Positions 11,745 to 25,085 are shown, counted from the stretch's first letter. The stretch: 64,000 nt of DNA from Papaver somniferum (GCF_003573695.1 NC_039367.1:32946442-33010441), one strand, 5' to 3'. Notes: generated from the letters alone by a model not told the origin. Numbers and translations: made by a program.

Positions 11745-13485
11745 ATATGCGTGCATGTGGTAACTGTATCGTGTTTGTACGAGACTAAGAAGCACATTGA
11801 CTTGAACAATGAGACTTATCCATGATGTTACTATGAATCAAATTGTGAATGTACTCATTATAGTAAGGAACTGACTTCACCAGTAAATAACTCTGGGACG
11901 TACTAAGAGTCAGTCACGAGACTCATATGGGTGAAGTAAGAGACAATCATGAGGCTCACATGGTTGAGGCTCCCGTGGGTTTCAATTGTTTGATTAAAAA
12001 CCCAAATTTTAATTTATGGATCAAAATGTGCGCCGATCTTCAAAAATCAGGCTTGTGAGCTTTGGTGACCTAATCGTGTTAATAGTGCCCGAAAAAACTA
12101 TTTTCCCGTGATTTTGTACCTCAGAAAATCACCATCCATACAAAGCTAATTTGAATATTATATGAAGTACACAAATCAAAATAATGAAGTGAGTTAAGTG
12201 ACACTTGTTCATCATTATCGCCCTATTAGTATGTATTTTCATAACTGCTGAATTTTTTAATTGTCAATTTTATGTTGTTTTTTTTAAATAAAAAAAAAAC
12301 ATCAATGTCATGTATGCAGGTCATGCAATCCTTATCACGTTTATTAGACTCGTACGAGTCACCACTGAAGCATAAAAGTCGTTTCATCTCGGATTGTGAA
12401 TTTACTTTTACCATGGTTATAATGTACACTGTGAATTGATTGAGTCACATACCCAATCTACCGAATTGACTTGTAAATTATTTTTCTCATTTTTATATAT
12501 TCCCGAAAAATAGCTAGCCTAGTTAATAATTTTTATCATTGTTTTTAGACTCGAACGAGTGATCACTGAAATATGAATATCTTTTGGATTGTGAATTGTG
12601 TTTTTATCGTATCTCAGAAGATTCATTCTGAATCAACTGAACCACATGATGATTTTACTGAGCTGACTCGTATCGTAAATCATTGTGTTCTTAATTTCTG
12701 TTTAACCCCAAAAACTTTCTATCCTAATGATAATCGAACCTTAAACACCCATACAACCTTATATTGGGATCATATCCATTACACTACATACTATTTAATC
12801 TCTATATGTGCATTTATCATTTAATTCTAATAAAATAGTATCATGTAGATTATTAACGGGATATAGTAAGTTTTTCACTAAGTTTAGCCTACATGTAAAA
12901 CTAATTATGGTTTTCTGACTCACGAGTCAACTTACGATGTGATTCTCAAAAGTACAAAATTAATCATGTCGCAATTCACGATTTAAATGCGTCACTAGTA
13001 TTTTGTGTTGATCATCAGATATTTTCAATCGCTTTGAGTATAAAATTATTTTACGCATTTTGTTCTTTTCCTTAACCAACAGTATCCCATACACCACCAT
13101 AAATGCCCGTTGGGGATTAACATTTATCTCTAATGGTACAATCCCGATGATTTGTTGACAATCAAAACACGGCCAAAAGTATATATATATATTTCTGGTG
13201 TTAACAGTATTCTTATTTTTTGTGCTCTTGGTTGAATCAAGAGATTAGAAATCTTAAATTCAGTTATGTTATTTAAAGAGTTTAATTACATCCTGCTCGC
13301 CAAATCACATACCGAAAGTTCAACTTTGTGTTAGTAAATTTTAGATCAAATTTTCCTTATGATCTCAAAAAAATACTCTCTGTATGATCTCAAAACAATA
13401 ATCAATTAAAAATAAAAACACTCTCCAAATGAATATTTAAGTTGTCTAAAATATAATTAAAGAAAAGAAAAAGTTCGTTTTTCTT
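11745..13485. other. Gene-poor stretch before the expansin remnant
   Basis: No gene recognised. It contains two related segments (about 12340-12405 and 12540-12600), each starting with an ACTCG-centred palindrome followed by CACTGAA and GGATTGTGAATT, and a third weaker copy near 12905. The frames at 12226-12429 and 12573-12824 show no domain and probably do not code. Confidence 0.5.
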
Positions 13486-14120
13486 TTATTTCAGTAAAAA
13501 CAATGGATTATCCAAACATGATTTAAAATTGTTTACCTCATAAGTTTTCCCAAATTCCCAATTAGAGGGAGCAACATCATCAGACTGGACCATACTACCA
13601 TCACTAATAGTAACTTGGAATGATAAACTTTTTCCTACCAATTGTTCCCCTGTTTGCCATTTTTGGCTGGAGTTTCTACTCATTGCTATCCAATTACCAT
13701 CCGACCCTTTAATCGACATTCCATGAACATCACCCACACCACCTACATTTAACACTGTCAAAAGAATAAAGTTAGGATTACCCTCTATCCCCAACTTAAT
13801 ACCGTCTTGTTTGATGCAACTTATACGTCGATATTGAACCGTCACAATTCCAGATTGTATTCCACAATTTTTAAGAACATAGGTTGGGTTAAATCAAAAT
13901 GTTGATTAGGAGGGATGCACCATCCTTCACCACCAGGCGGGAAAAAGTTTGTTGCGGTGACTTGAACTGAAACATCAGGATGGCACCACTTGGGAATTGA
14001 CGCACCTGACTTTGTAACATGCACCGCAAGCTAAGCCATCGTTGAATAAAGCGGTTCTGATGGCTGTCGTTTCTACACCATAACCTTGTTTCATTGGGTC
14101 TCTATAGCCACGATATGATT
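13486..14120 (-). pseudogene. Alpha-expansin pseudogene (5'-truncated, frameshifted)
   Basis: Alpha-expansins are secreted wall-loosening proteins with an N-terminal GH45-like domain and a C-terminal pollen-allergen-like domain. Read on the minus strand, this remnant shows the family landmarks in order: QGYGVETTAIRTALFNDG and CGACYKVRC, then PKWCHPD and VTATNFFPP, then GGWC-like [13 protein letters not shown] and PMFLKI. These are followed by [25 protein letters not shown]-like KWQTGEQLVGKSLSFQVT and NWEFGKTYEVNNF. Two frameshifts break it, one between the CVNS and PKWC segments (about 14005) and one after KIVEYN (about 13850). The signal peptide and first part of the GH45-like domain are missing. 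Upstream sequence switches at about 14120 to the motif arrays of a transposon fragment, which suggests insertion into or near an intron. The C-terminus runs past the usual end, so the stop is also lost. Confidence 0.85.
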
Positions 14121-14941
14121 AGTGATTAGTATTATTAGTTATCGGTAAGAAGTTCGGTTACAAAAAAATTGAAAAATTTTCCTTGGGATTAAACCGAACT
14201 ATATATTTGGTGTGACCATTAAATTGTTCGGTTACAAAAATATTTAGAACTTTTTACGATCAAACCGAACTTAGAGTTCTGTTGGGAAATGTTTTTTGCA
14301 ACTAACCGAACTACAACGTTCGGTTGGGAAATGTTTTTTGCAACTAACCGAACCGTTGGTTTTGTTGGGAAATATTTTGCGAAATAACCGAACTAAGGTT
14401 CGGTTGGTAAATGTTTTTAGCAACTAACCGAACTATTAGATTCGGTTGGGAAATATTTTTTTGCAACTAACCGAACTATTAGGGCGAGTTTGGCAACCTG
14501 GAAATGAGATAACATATCCCAGGATATGTTATGTTAATTTAATTTATGATAACCTTGACACTGGTCGGTCTAAGTGATGTTTGTCCGAAATTCTATCCTA
14601 TCCTGGGTTAACTCAAATTGTGTTTGTTTGACACACTATACAGTAGTACGTTAACATGAATGATGTTTGTTTCAAACTCCAGAGTTTAATATGCAATATA
14701 TAAACCAACATCGACGTTCTAAAAATAAGAATTTCAAAATAAGAATTCGATAAAAAAAATAAAAAAAAACCTTAAAATATAAATATGAAAAAAAGAATTC
14801 GATGAAAAATATAAAAATATCTTAATAGAAATATTAGAAAAAGAATTCGATAAAAACTAATCACTAAAAACTAGATGGTACGACGGCGACGTTGATAATT
14901 GTTTCACATTGCGTCTGCAATTGAAGTATGAAGTTCTGAAG

Positions 14942-16195
14942 CTAAATATCGCTCTCTATTTCTCCCGAGTCTAGCACCTTCATTATTGTCTTCCGGTACC
15001 TCAGGATCGGTTTCTTGAACTGGTACAACACTTCATCATCAAGAAACAAATCATTTATACACTCCCTACGAATGTGGTTGTGGATGATGCAACAGGCTAG
15101 CAAAATTTTCACTTGTGATTCATACGGATGTTGAGGTTGTACTTGCAAAATAGTGAATCGCCTTTTCAGTATTCCAAGAACACGTTCAACTACATTTCGT
15201 AATGATGAGTCTCGAAGATTAAATAATTCTTAGGCATCTCTTGGATGATTTCCCCCATACTCCTTCAAGTGATAATGAACGCCACGATATGGAGTAATAA
15301 AACTTGGCGTAAGAAAATTTAAGATTATACTCTCTCTATTATAAAGGCAAAAGAAAATTTTTAAGTTAAGATCATACCTTCTGGTACTATTAATTTATCG
15401 GATATTGTGAAAGCTGAATCCAATAAACACCCATCATGAGCAGAACCTTCCCAACCTGCAAGAACATACTGAAATTACAAATCAAACGACCATGCTACTA
15501 AAACGTTCTGAGAAATAAATCCTTTTCTGTTCCGATAAACAACTTGTTTATCCTCACTAACCATTGCCGGTATGTGAGTTCCGTCTATTGCTCCGATGCA
15601 GTTCTACGGTTGAACACATAATTAATTAGTTAATTTTATCTAAATATAAATACACCTCTAAGAATAACATAAAATTAATTTTAAATAAGAACTAACAATG
15701 AAAATCGTGTACCTTAAAATATGGATAAAATCTCGGATTTTTTCTTATCTCATCAGGGGTACTAGGCCCTGCTGGTTGTAAAAAATCATCTGCAAGTTGA
15801 ACAATAACATCCAAGACAGCGTTAAAATGTCGACCGATTGTCTCACCTGAATGCTGAAAACGTTCCTGGAATATTCTATTACGTTCATTATGACCAACGG
15901 CAAGCATGAATATTGCCACCTTCTCCTCAATTCTAACTCCCTTGCTATGTCGAAGCAGTTGTTTTTCTTGTAACAACTCACATAATGACAAAAATACATG
16001 ATTTTCCATTCGAAAACTGTTTTGACATCGCGCGTCATGTCCATTAAGAATTTCATCTACATGAGCTGAGCCACTAAGAATTGAATCATGACATACAGTC
16101 TTCTCCACAAAGTATTGATAATAACATGCTATTAGTGATGTTGTAGCTGCTGTGACGATTACAATTGCATCCCCATCATCTCCGGAACTAGCCAT
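14942..16195 (-). pseudogene. HARBI1-like DDE transposase, one premature stop
   Basis: Three exons are inferred: 16195-15713, 15603-15378 and 15302-14942, with GT donors at AAG|GTACAC and GAAG|GTATGATC, giving about 355 codons, the usual size. Landmarks are a helical N-terminal part with ENHVFLSLCELLQ and ETIGRHFNAVLD. The catalytic triad follows: Asp in CIGAIDGTH (15583-15585), Asp in GSAHD (15433-15435) and Glu in NVVERVLGILKRRF (15185-15187). All three are present. One in-frame stop (15230-15232) replaces the expected residue in the DA-ELFNLR segment. The family cuts and pastes the element together with a Myb-like protein. The start at 16195 (MASSGDDG) gives a normal N-terminus. Confidence 0.88.
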
Positions 16196-16563
16196 GAATA
16201 AAATATTTAATATACCTAATAAACATAAATAAACAAAACCAAATAATTGGAAAATTATTATTGAATGTAAAATCTAAATAAGTAAAAATAAAAAGAGTTT
16301 CATAATGCATAAATACTTTAAAAATGACAAAACATTGTTGACTGAAATTTGAAACTAAAAATAACTTAACACAACTAAAGATATCCATCTAATTATTTGG
16401 AAACCAAAACATATGAACCTAATTAAACTCAAACCATCAACCTAATCACTTCTGCCACTTTAATAGTAATCATAATAGTTAAGCTTTGATAATAACAAAT
16501 TTCGTCTCATATCCCCACTTAATGCTATGAAAATATTTGCTTTCTTCTCGTCTTCCAGTAGAT

Positions 16564-17533
16564 CTAAACCTTGCATGAATAAAAATCATCCAAGTCAGGT
16601 ATTTCCTCTAGTGCAGTAACTACACTTTTCTCTAGAGAAGAGTTTCCGTTTTCCTCTTTTTTGGTTGCGATATTATTAACAGCACTTGCCATCAAATGAA
16701 TTGCTTCTACCATCCCTTCTCTGGTGCTCTTTTTTGTCTTCATAAATGAACGGGAACTAGAACCTATTGAAGTTCTTGTCATTTTTGGCAGTTCAGATGC
16801 ATTATCATCACTAATATTACCGTTTCCGTATGTCTTCTCATTCTGGTCTTCAGGATTCTCATTCTGATCTTGAGTATTGTCATCCCTGTCATCGTCGACC
16901 TCATGGTTGTCCTGGTTATCATCATCCCTAAACCTGCTATGCTGTCCAGTCGCCCTACTATCACCAAAGATCATAGTTAGGTCATCATATTGTGGAAGAG
17001 ACCTTATCCTCCATTATTTGTATTCGGGTGTGCCTACAATTAAGTTAAGCGTATAATTAAATTAGTATAAAAATAGTGATGACAAAACTTTGAATAAAAC
17101 AAATTAAATAAAATTACAAACCTTAATATGTCTTTCCCATACATCATAAGGTGCATTCGGAATTTCTTTCTTTTTGTTCCAACCAAAGCCACTTTAACTT
17201 CTAATACTACTTACAACATTAAAAATTTTCTTCAAAGTTTTATGCTATTTCTTAAAACGTCCTTATTAAAAGAAGGACCAAAGCTTTCTTTGAATTTAGT
17301 GATAATGGTTTCCCATACACATTTGCTAAATTGGACATCTAGTAGTTGTTTCTTAAGCACCTGTCTATCATAAGTTCTATAAACAGTTCATCCATTGGAG
17401 GGGTCCAAGTTGTTCTCCCGCCATTTTGGGCACTCGATGATTCACTCTCCATAAGTTCTATGTTGAAAATGATACAACGAAAATGTAACAATGTGATCAA
17501 TAATAATATTGAAAAAGAATCGTCAATCCACAA
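16564..17533 (-). pseudogene. Myb/SANT-like ORF1 protein of PIF/Harbinger
   Basis: PIF/Harbinger elements need a Myb/SANT-like partner that binds DNA and brings the transposase to the nucleus. The N-terminal part contains TTWTPPMDELFIELM, the start of a Myb/SANT-like domain (about 17440-17380). It is followed by stop codons and frameshifts through 17100-17370. The C-terminal exon (16974-16564) is a 136-codon open frame: an acidic Asp/Gln/Asn-rich linker, a basic segment, then AIHLMASAVNNIA and ALEEIPDLDDFY, which resembles the usual ending of this family before a final frameshift. It is broken and cannot make the full protein. Confidence 0.7.
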
Positions 17534-17599
17534 TAGTCTTTTAGCATACTAATGAACTCATCTTCCCTATTAACACCCTTCGTTTATGCTAGCATCTTA

Positions 17600-18480
17600 A
17601 TAACAGCTAAAAACGAACGCAAGTACAATATACACAGCATAGAAAGAAGTTCCACCAAAATAAAATATATATAACAAAATTTCTTGTAAGCACTAAAGTT
17701 AAATTAATGATGTACTAGTACCTTAACGTAACCTGCTGCTAAGTATTCAACTTTTATAATAAGTCCATATCCTTAAAACTACGTCAGGGATAAACACATG
17801 CACTGGCAACACTAAATATCTAAAAATCCACTAAAATATAATCTAAAGGACAAGACCACTCTTTTGTAATTATGTACTAGTGCCTAAACTGAAATTACAA
17901 TCTAAAGGACGATTGTTTACCGTGATCCTGAATGTGCAAAAAATATTTAAACTAAAATGTAACTAGCTGCAATATATATTTGGAATATTTACTTGGTACC
18001 CATTAAAAAAAGAACACAATTCATTTACTAGGAAAGGATAAACAGAATTTCATTCTCCATATCTACTGGTGATCTAAAGGATACTAACTTGTACCATTTG
18101 ACCATTCTTTACTTCTATATACTCTATTAACTCTTTTTCCTAATTAACATTCTTCAGGATATTGATGAACATGGACATCAAAAAGTAAAACTAAATCCAA
18201 AATCATTTATGATAGAAAAACAGAAACTTCCCATAAAGGAAATTTATCAAACAAGTGCAGTGTGTCATTTGTGTCCATTAACAAAGGAACGTATTTGAAT
18301 ATAGAATTGATATTAACAAACGAACATATTCGACCAAAATAGATTACCTGGTGCGACGGAGGAAGAAGAAGTATCTCTGTAAACAACCAAAAAGAGTTTA
18401 ATCAAATCCGTAAATCAAAAAGAGTTTAATTAACCAAAAAGAGTTTAGTCAAGATTTTGGTACCTTGGATTTCTTTGAAC
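17600..18480. other. Non-coding 5' part of PIF/Harbinger transposon 1
   Basis: AT-rich sequence between the Myb-like ORF and the right terminus. I recognise no exon. It should contain the promoter of the Myb-like gene, but no convincing TATA box stands out. Confidence 0.4.
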
Positions 18481-19238
18481 AAGGAGTACGAAGTTTTCTT
18501 ATAGAACTACGCAGATGAGATGAGAGTACTTAAAACCCTTTCGTGGTTTTAGCAGTAGCGATAATGGGTTTAGTTGCACTATTCTTGGCTAGGAAACTGG
18601 GAGAACGAGTTTATGGGAGAATACCATAAACCAACTTTTTTGGCGTTCGAAATTTCCGGGAGGTTTTGCTATCCCAATCCTGGGTTGGAATAGGTAGTAA
18701 ACAAACATGAAATAACCGTTTTTATAGGGATAACTCAACTTGGGTTGGGATATCCAGGTTGCCAAACTCGCCTTTAGGGTTCGGTTGGATTTTTTTTTTT
18801 TGCGAAATAGCCAAATTGTTCTTCATGTTCATCATTTCCGTTAGGTTCGGTTAGTTCGACAAAGTTTTTCATATAATTCCTAGCCGAACTTCTCTCTGCA
18901 ACTTCCATTTTCAACTCATTTGATGGTTAATACTCATTTTTCAATCGAACGAGGAACGTCAAGGAAAGAGAGAAGAAGAAGAGAATAATTTTTTCTTTCA
19001 AAACAAAAAAATTTCGATCCCCCTATTTTTGTTTTTGATTTTGATTTTGGTTAATAGATTCATTTAGATTAGATATATATGATTATTAGATTTATATAGT
19101 TATTAGGTTAGTTTTAATTTAGATTAAAATAAAGGGTAAATGTGTATTTATCCAATTTTAGAACACCCCTTATAAATATAGGGAGGTTGGCCTAATAAGA
19201 TCATGGTCCCCCAAAAAATCATGGTCCCTAAAAAATGG

Positions 19239-19640
19239 TTCAAATTTAGTGACAAGGATGATTACCAGAGAATCTGGATATGGGCTCGGTTGAAGTTGTT
19301 TGGACTTTGGATGATACACTATATTTTGAGGGTGATTTTCACTTTTTTTAGTAAAAAATTAATTAATTAAAAAGTGAAAATAGAAACAGGCGGGCAACAT
19401 AAACCTAGAACTTCCAATAGGGAAAAAAATAATAATAAAAAAACAATCATTATTTATTAAGATTTTTTTGTTCTAAATAAGATTTTTTTCATCATTGGAA
19501 GACTCTATGGTACTACGTGCCAATCTTAATATATTTCCATCGTTAGAGGTCGTTTCCATCGGAGAGGCCGTTTTCCGGTGACATAAAGTGATTTCCAGGA
19601 TATTGGTTTTAATCTGATAAAACATTTTTCTTTTAATCTC
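19239..19640. other. Intergenic, nothing recognised
   Basis: AT-rich sequence between the end of the PMD-type transposon fragment and the reverse-transcriptase pseudogene. No gene, repeat boundary or RNA seen. Confidence 0.5.
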
Positions 19641-19689
19641 TTATTTATGCCTTCGACTTCTCATCCTTTTCTCCTCTTCTGGCATTACA

Positions 19690-22600
19690 AATCGATACCA
19701 CTCTTGACGCGTGAGCACCATTAGCATCAGGCAGGAGTTTCTTCTAGGTACTTGTACCTCTGTGAACCCTAAATTTTCTACTGCTCCTGCAACCCCTTGT
19801 AGCCCTGGTTTTGGTGTTTCTGAAGGCATAACTGATCTTTATCGATGCCTTTTCAAGGGCTATGATGGTGCAAAAATGGTGTTGAAGTGAAGGGATTATT
19901 GAAGGTTTCATTGTTCAATCATTTGAATAATTTACACTACAAGAGGGAACTGACAAATGCCGAGATAGAGAAAGTACGATGTTGCAGTGAAGTTTACCAA
20001 GCATGGGAGTCTACTTGGTCGTACCTTGAGAGCTGGTTGTTCACTTGTTGTATGCACATATATGCCTGGGGAAAAAATGTATGCATATAGATAAAGGGGA
20101 GCTTGCTCCTTCTTCGGTTTCAATACACGGCATTGCTGCTCCTTTTAGCGATAATACTTCTGATCCTACTATTGAGTTTGAGGTCGCTACGCCTACTCTT
20201 GGTATTGAGATATTGAACATGGTGCTTCTAGCTCAGATTCCCACAATTTCTAGTATTCCATCTAAATGTAGGTTGCACTTCGCTCGCACATTCAAGTCTG
20301 TGTTGCAGAAAGTGGTGGCCATGCATAACAGTCTGTCTTCATGGATTAAACTCTTGTTCTTTCCTGTTTGCACTCTTCATGTTGTTGAGTTCCAAGAAAT
20401 GAAAGGTGACACCCAGAGAAAGCTGCAGATTAAGTCACTTAAGCATGCACATCGTATTTGGAATTAACCCAATGGTTTGCTGTGCTGGTTCAAAGTGTTC
20501 TTGAGAAACATGAAGAGATGAAGGAATTACTAGAGAAAGTAAAGACGAAGCCCAAAAAGGAGGATCAGGATGCCGAAAACTTGAGATTTTGCATGGGTTA
20601 GCTCAGGCACGGTTTGTATGCTGCTGCAATTCGCACTCTCACCTCTAGTGGAGTTTCACCCAACAACGAACGTACCTAACGAAACTTTAATGAAAACATC
20701 CCACTACTGCCTTGACCGTTATACTTTTCTATTCCACATTCACAAGATGCTATGATAGCTTCAATGGAGATTTTGCTAATCAGATTAAAGAGTTTCTCTG
20801 AGGGGACATCCTGTGGAAGAGATGTTTTCCGTGCACAACATCTTCTCGGTGTTCTCAATGGACCGGCAATAGTTATTTCATATGAGTTACTCGCCTCCAT
20901 CACGGAAGTGGTTAACTTATGGCTTTCAGGCTTAGGTTCATCTGTTTTGGGGGAATATGTATCCAGTGCTCCTCTCACCCCACTCATCAAGCCTGGTGGC
21001 GACTTACGTCCGATAGCAGTTGACACCATTTGGAGGAGACTTGTCTCTAAATGTGTTGCATCTTTTTTAGGTAAGGAAATGAACTCTTATCTGGATGATT
21101 TCCAGTTTTGAGTGGGGGCTAAGTGTGGTAGAGAAGCGATTATAAATGCTGTAAATCGCGTGCTGAAAGAGAAAGGGGACCAAAATACACTATCCATGCT
21201 GCTGGTGGATTCCTCTAATGCGTTCAGTCTCATATATAGAAAATCCGTGATCTCAGAGGTACGTAGGTTATGTACTTCGATATCTCGTTGGGTTGAGTTT
21301 TGTTACGCTTCACCCTCACGATTATATTACATGGATCATATACTTTCTTCAGCTCAGGGAGTGCAACAAGGTGATCCTTTAGGGCCGTTTTTGTTTGCTC
21401 TTATTTTCCGTCCGCTAGTCTTGAGTATTTCAGAAAGGTGTGATTTAGAACTGCAGGCATGGTACCTCGATGATGGTACAGTGATTGGGGACACTATGAT
21501 GGTTGGAAGAGCACTGAAGATTATACAAGAGGAAGGTGTTGCTATGGGGATGTTTTTGAACATCAAGAAGACTGAATTGTTTTGGCCCTCTCCAGACCCC
21601 AGAGCATCCATTGTAGGTATGTTTCCATCTGACATTAGTAGGCCAAAGAAGGGGGTTAAGCTGATAGGCGCTCATGTTAGTCTTGATGCTCAATTCAAAG
21701 CGAATCTGGTTATAAAAAGAGTGCATAAAACAGTGGAGCTCATTGATCCAGTGGAAAAACTTGAAGATCCACAGTGTGAGATTCTTTTGAATAGGAATTG
21801 TGATGGAGTTTCTTGCTTGTATTTTGCTTTACGCACTACATTACCAGACTGCATATTTGCGGGATCTGTTTGACTCTCGTATCTACAAGTTCCTACAACA
21901 CGTAATCACAGGGGATGGTCTAGGTTTTGGACCCTTGCAAATGAGGTTTTCCACGTTGCCTCTCAAACTGGGTGAGTTAGGCGTTTATTCGATGCGAGAC
22001 ACAATGCACTATTGTTATTTGGCATCGTGTTTGTAAACACTAGAGCTAAAGTCTGTTATCTTGAGACGCACTGGCATCAGTGGATTTAGCTCCCATCTTG
22101 AGCGATATGAAGCTTCTTTCAACCCTCTGTGTAGTCTGTTTCTCCTATATGCATCGATAGCACTGCAACCCATTCTATGTCAACTCTGGCAACTGTCTAT
22201 TTCGACGCAGTAAAAAAGAACTTGACTTCCAATTTCAAGTTCTCTGATTGTGATTCATTGCTTTGGCAGAGTAACCAAATGAAACATGCCCTGGATTTTT
22301 TATTGGCTATTCCTATCGCTGGTTTAAATATGCAAATTGGTGTGAGGAAGTTCAGTGCGATATTATGTTATAGACTAGGTATCCCCTTGTTTGAATTGGA
22401 TATTTTGTGCCCCTTCTGCAAGAGAGAGAGAGATGGATGTTTTTGGCGACCATGCGGTGCACTGTACGAATGAAATTGGATTAAAATTTCGGCATGACTG
22501 GTGCATAACACGGTTGTAGATATGTGTTACCGGGCTGGAGGTCCGGCACGGAAAGAGGTGGATTTGGGTATTCTTGCGAACAACGGTACTTCTCTGAGAC

Positions 22601-22747
22601 CAACTGATGTTCTAGTGCTCAATTGGGATAATGGTCGGGATGTTTGCTTCGATGTGACAATTGTTTCCCCCTTTGCTGGGAGTAATGGTCGTAATTTGGT
22701 GGTGGGTTGGGCTATCAAAGATGCTGTCAGTCGCAAAAATGACAAGT
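19690..22747 (+). pseudogene. Non-LTR reverse transcriptase gene (main part), decayed
   Basis: N-terminal part, about 19840-20467, shows LFNHLNNLHYK and FARTFKSVLQKVV, which match a plant-wide family of single-ORF reverse transcriptase proteins. The RT domain runs from about 20752 to 21800: SCGRDVFRAQHLLGVLNG, LTPLIKPGGDLRPIAV, LVDSSNAFSLI, GVQQGDPLGPFLFAL (21358-21399) and the catalytic YLDD (21463-21474). C-terminally there is a thumb-like region, then CPFC (22409-22420) and GDHAVHC (22445-22465), a CCHC-type zinc motif. It is followed by RPTDVLVL...DVCFDVT (22590-22665), which resembles the PD-x(12-14)-D motif of restriction-like endonucleases. Breaks include TGA at 21109-21111, a frameshift near 21850, and stops and shifts around 22036-22180 and 22435. 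It is cut at 22747 by an LTR element; the missing end lies at 31166-31413. Confidence 0.8.
22743..22747. repeat. Target site duplication CAAGT (left)
   Basis: Identical to 31161-31165; both lie directly outside the terminal TG/CA of the element. Confidence 0.9.
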
Positions 22748-25085
22748 TGAAAAAGCAGGGGTCTAACAACACCACCCAATATTTCGTTTAGAAATCTGTA
22801 TGGAATAACTCCGAAACACTTTCTAGAGAATCAACTAGACAATCAGACTCAATCCAGGTAAAAGTATCTCAAAGAGTTAATATCTCTCTCTTGTTTTGAT
22901 TTACTCGAGCTAATGGAAATCAACGAGTCTTAATTAAACACAAGAAATAACTTGAAGGGTACCAATGACAATTGTCCAAGGATCAATCAATATCAATCAA
23001 CAACCGCTAGGTCAGACTATCCAATTGTTTGATCTAACGAACAACCTGTATTAATTTTATTATATTTAACAAAACATAATGCGGAAAGGAAATAACACAG
23101 ACAACAGAATTTTGTTAACGAGGAAACCGCAAATGTAGAAAAACCCCGGGACCTATTCCAGATTGAATACACACTGTATTAAGCCTCTAATGACACTAGC
23201 CTACTCCAAACTAACTTCGGACTGGACCGTAGTTGAACCCCAATCAGTCTCCCACTAATCCAAGGTACAGTTGCACTACCAACGCCTATGATCCCAGCAG
23301 GATACTGCGCACTTGATTCCCTTAGCTGATCTCACCCACAAGAGTTGCTACAACCCAAAATCGCAGGCTTTAACAATAAACAAATCTGTCTCACATAGAC
23401 AAGTATATCAAAGGATAAATCGGTCTCCCACAGATAACCCTAAAATAGTTTGTTCCGTATTTTGATAATACTCAAGGTAAACAACAACCAATTGATAATC
23501 CGGTCTTATATTCCCGAAGAACAGCCTAGATTAATCAATCACCTCACAACAATCTTAATTGTATGGTAGCGAAACAAGATGTCGTGGAATCGCAAACGAT
23601 GAGACGAAGGTGTTTGTGATTACTCTTTATATATTTCCTATCGGAGAACTCTCACGATCTCAAGCCAATCAATATGATTGTACTCGTACGACAGAAGATG
23701 CAATATCAGATCACACAACTACGGTAAAAGTAGTATCGGTCTGGCTTCACAATCCCAATGAAGTCTTTAAGTCGTTAACCTGGTTTTAGAATAAGAAAAC
23801 CAAAGGTTAAAGGAGAATCGACTCTAGCACACAAACTAGTATCACACGGACGTGTGGGGATTAATTTTGCAGAGTTGCTAGATGTCCCCTTATATAGTCT
23901 TTCAAATCAGGGTTTTGCCTTAGTTACAAAGCAATCAATATCCACCGTCAGATGAAAACCTGATTTAGATCCAAGCTAATATTTCTCAACCGTTAGATCG
24001 AAAACTTAGCTTGTCATACACAAATGACTGTACGCTTCTATGTTTGTTAACCGCACCCAAACGTGTACATTGTTGGTTCAACAATAGTCTAACCGAAAGG
24101 TTAACCATATGAGCATTTCATACCAACCATGTTCTTCTTCACCATAGCTAGTTCAAATGACTCAAATGAACTAGTTAGAGAGTTGCTCAATTGCAAGGAA
24201 ATCTTATGTAATTACACAAGACACAATTGAAGCAAAAACGAATTGATTCACTCGAATCGGTTCATGAACTTTATAGCCACTGTTTGCAAAAAAATTCCTT
24301 AGTTAAATAAAGATGAGTTCAAGAACAATCGTTTTTAGACATAACCTACTCAAGTTCGCGGATTGGGTTCGCGGACTTAAGTTCCAGGATGGAGTTCTCA
24401 AACTCGAGCAAATATTCTCGGACGAGAACTTCCGCCAGTTCGCGGACTGAGTTCGCGAACTTGGCTCACGCACTTCTCTGGTTCTCTTGATCAACAAAGT
24501 TCACAGGCTTCGGTTCAAGGAATACATTGATTATATAGTCTAAAATCTCATTTCAACCATTGAAACATTCTCAGAGAACGTTATATAGTTTGTTATTCAC
24601 AAACCATTATTCGTCAGAGATAAGTTATATAGTTTGTTCTTAAAGTCATGATAAGTTATCATGACTTTCGTCACTAGGCAAAGATAAACTTGGTCGAAGC
24701 AAAAATCTTACCAACATATATTTCGAGATATAGATAGGCGAGTATACTCGGCTCGAAATATCAAATGTGTATGACCTAGTTTATATATATAGCATACGAC
24801 TTTTGTCTCAAAGAATAGGAGATAAAATATATAGACTTTTGAGTGACAGATAAGTTCAAGTCTCCACATACCTTTTAGTCGAGAAGTTCCACCGGTTCCT
24901 TGAGTAGATCTTCTACTTGTATGATGAATCGCCATGAAGTCCTTGAGCTCAACTGCATTTACTATCCTAGTTCGGGACTTAGGTAAAAGAGACTAGAAAT
25001 CAAGACTTATAGTTTTGATCACTAACATTGACAAACATGCTTGAGATAGCAACGCATGCGAGTTTGACCGAGCTATGCTCTAACA
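22748..25085 (-). repeat. 3' LTR of LARD-like element
   Basis: TG...CA ends on the minus strand. A TATA-like CTTATATAGT lies at about 23888-23898. The GTTCGCGAAC/GTTCGCGGAC palindrome cluster is at about 24350-24480. Short frames such as 23559-23789 and 24708-24935 are LTR shadows with close relatives in the other LTRs. Confidence 0.9.

Larger units (their letters stand above)
14482..18773 (-). mobile_element. PIF/Harbinger transposon 1, 4.3 kb
   Basis: The terminal inverted repeats share GGCGAGTTTGGCAACC (14483 onward and the reverse of 18756-18772). The flanking 3-bp duplication is TTA at 14479-14481 and 18774-18776, as is typical of PIF/Harbinger. The host sequence on both sides is the AACCGAA motif array. 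It encodes the two usual proteins, a DDE transposase (14942-16195) and a Myb/SANT-like partner (16564-17533), both on the minus strand. Both are mutated, so the copy is non-autonomous now. Confidence 0.9.
14125..19238 (-). mobile_element. PMD-type TIR transposon fragment (interrupted, truncated)
   Basis: The right end (19190-19238), read on the minus strand, begins GAACCATTTTTTAGGG and repeats GGGACCATG. It matches the left terminus of the PMD transposon at 32892, including the following ATTAGGCCACC-like segment. Inward it carries the same alternating TTCGGTT/AACCGAA motifs (14130-14478 and 18777-18895). No PMD coding sequence remains and the other terminus is missing. A PIF/Harbinger element sits within it. 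Confidence 0.65.
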
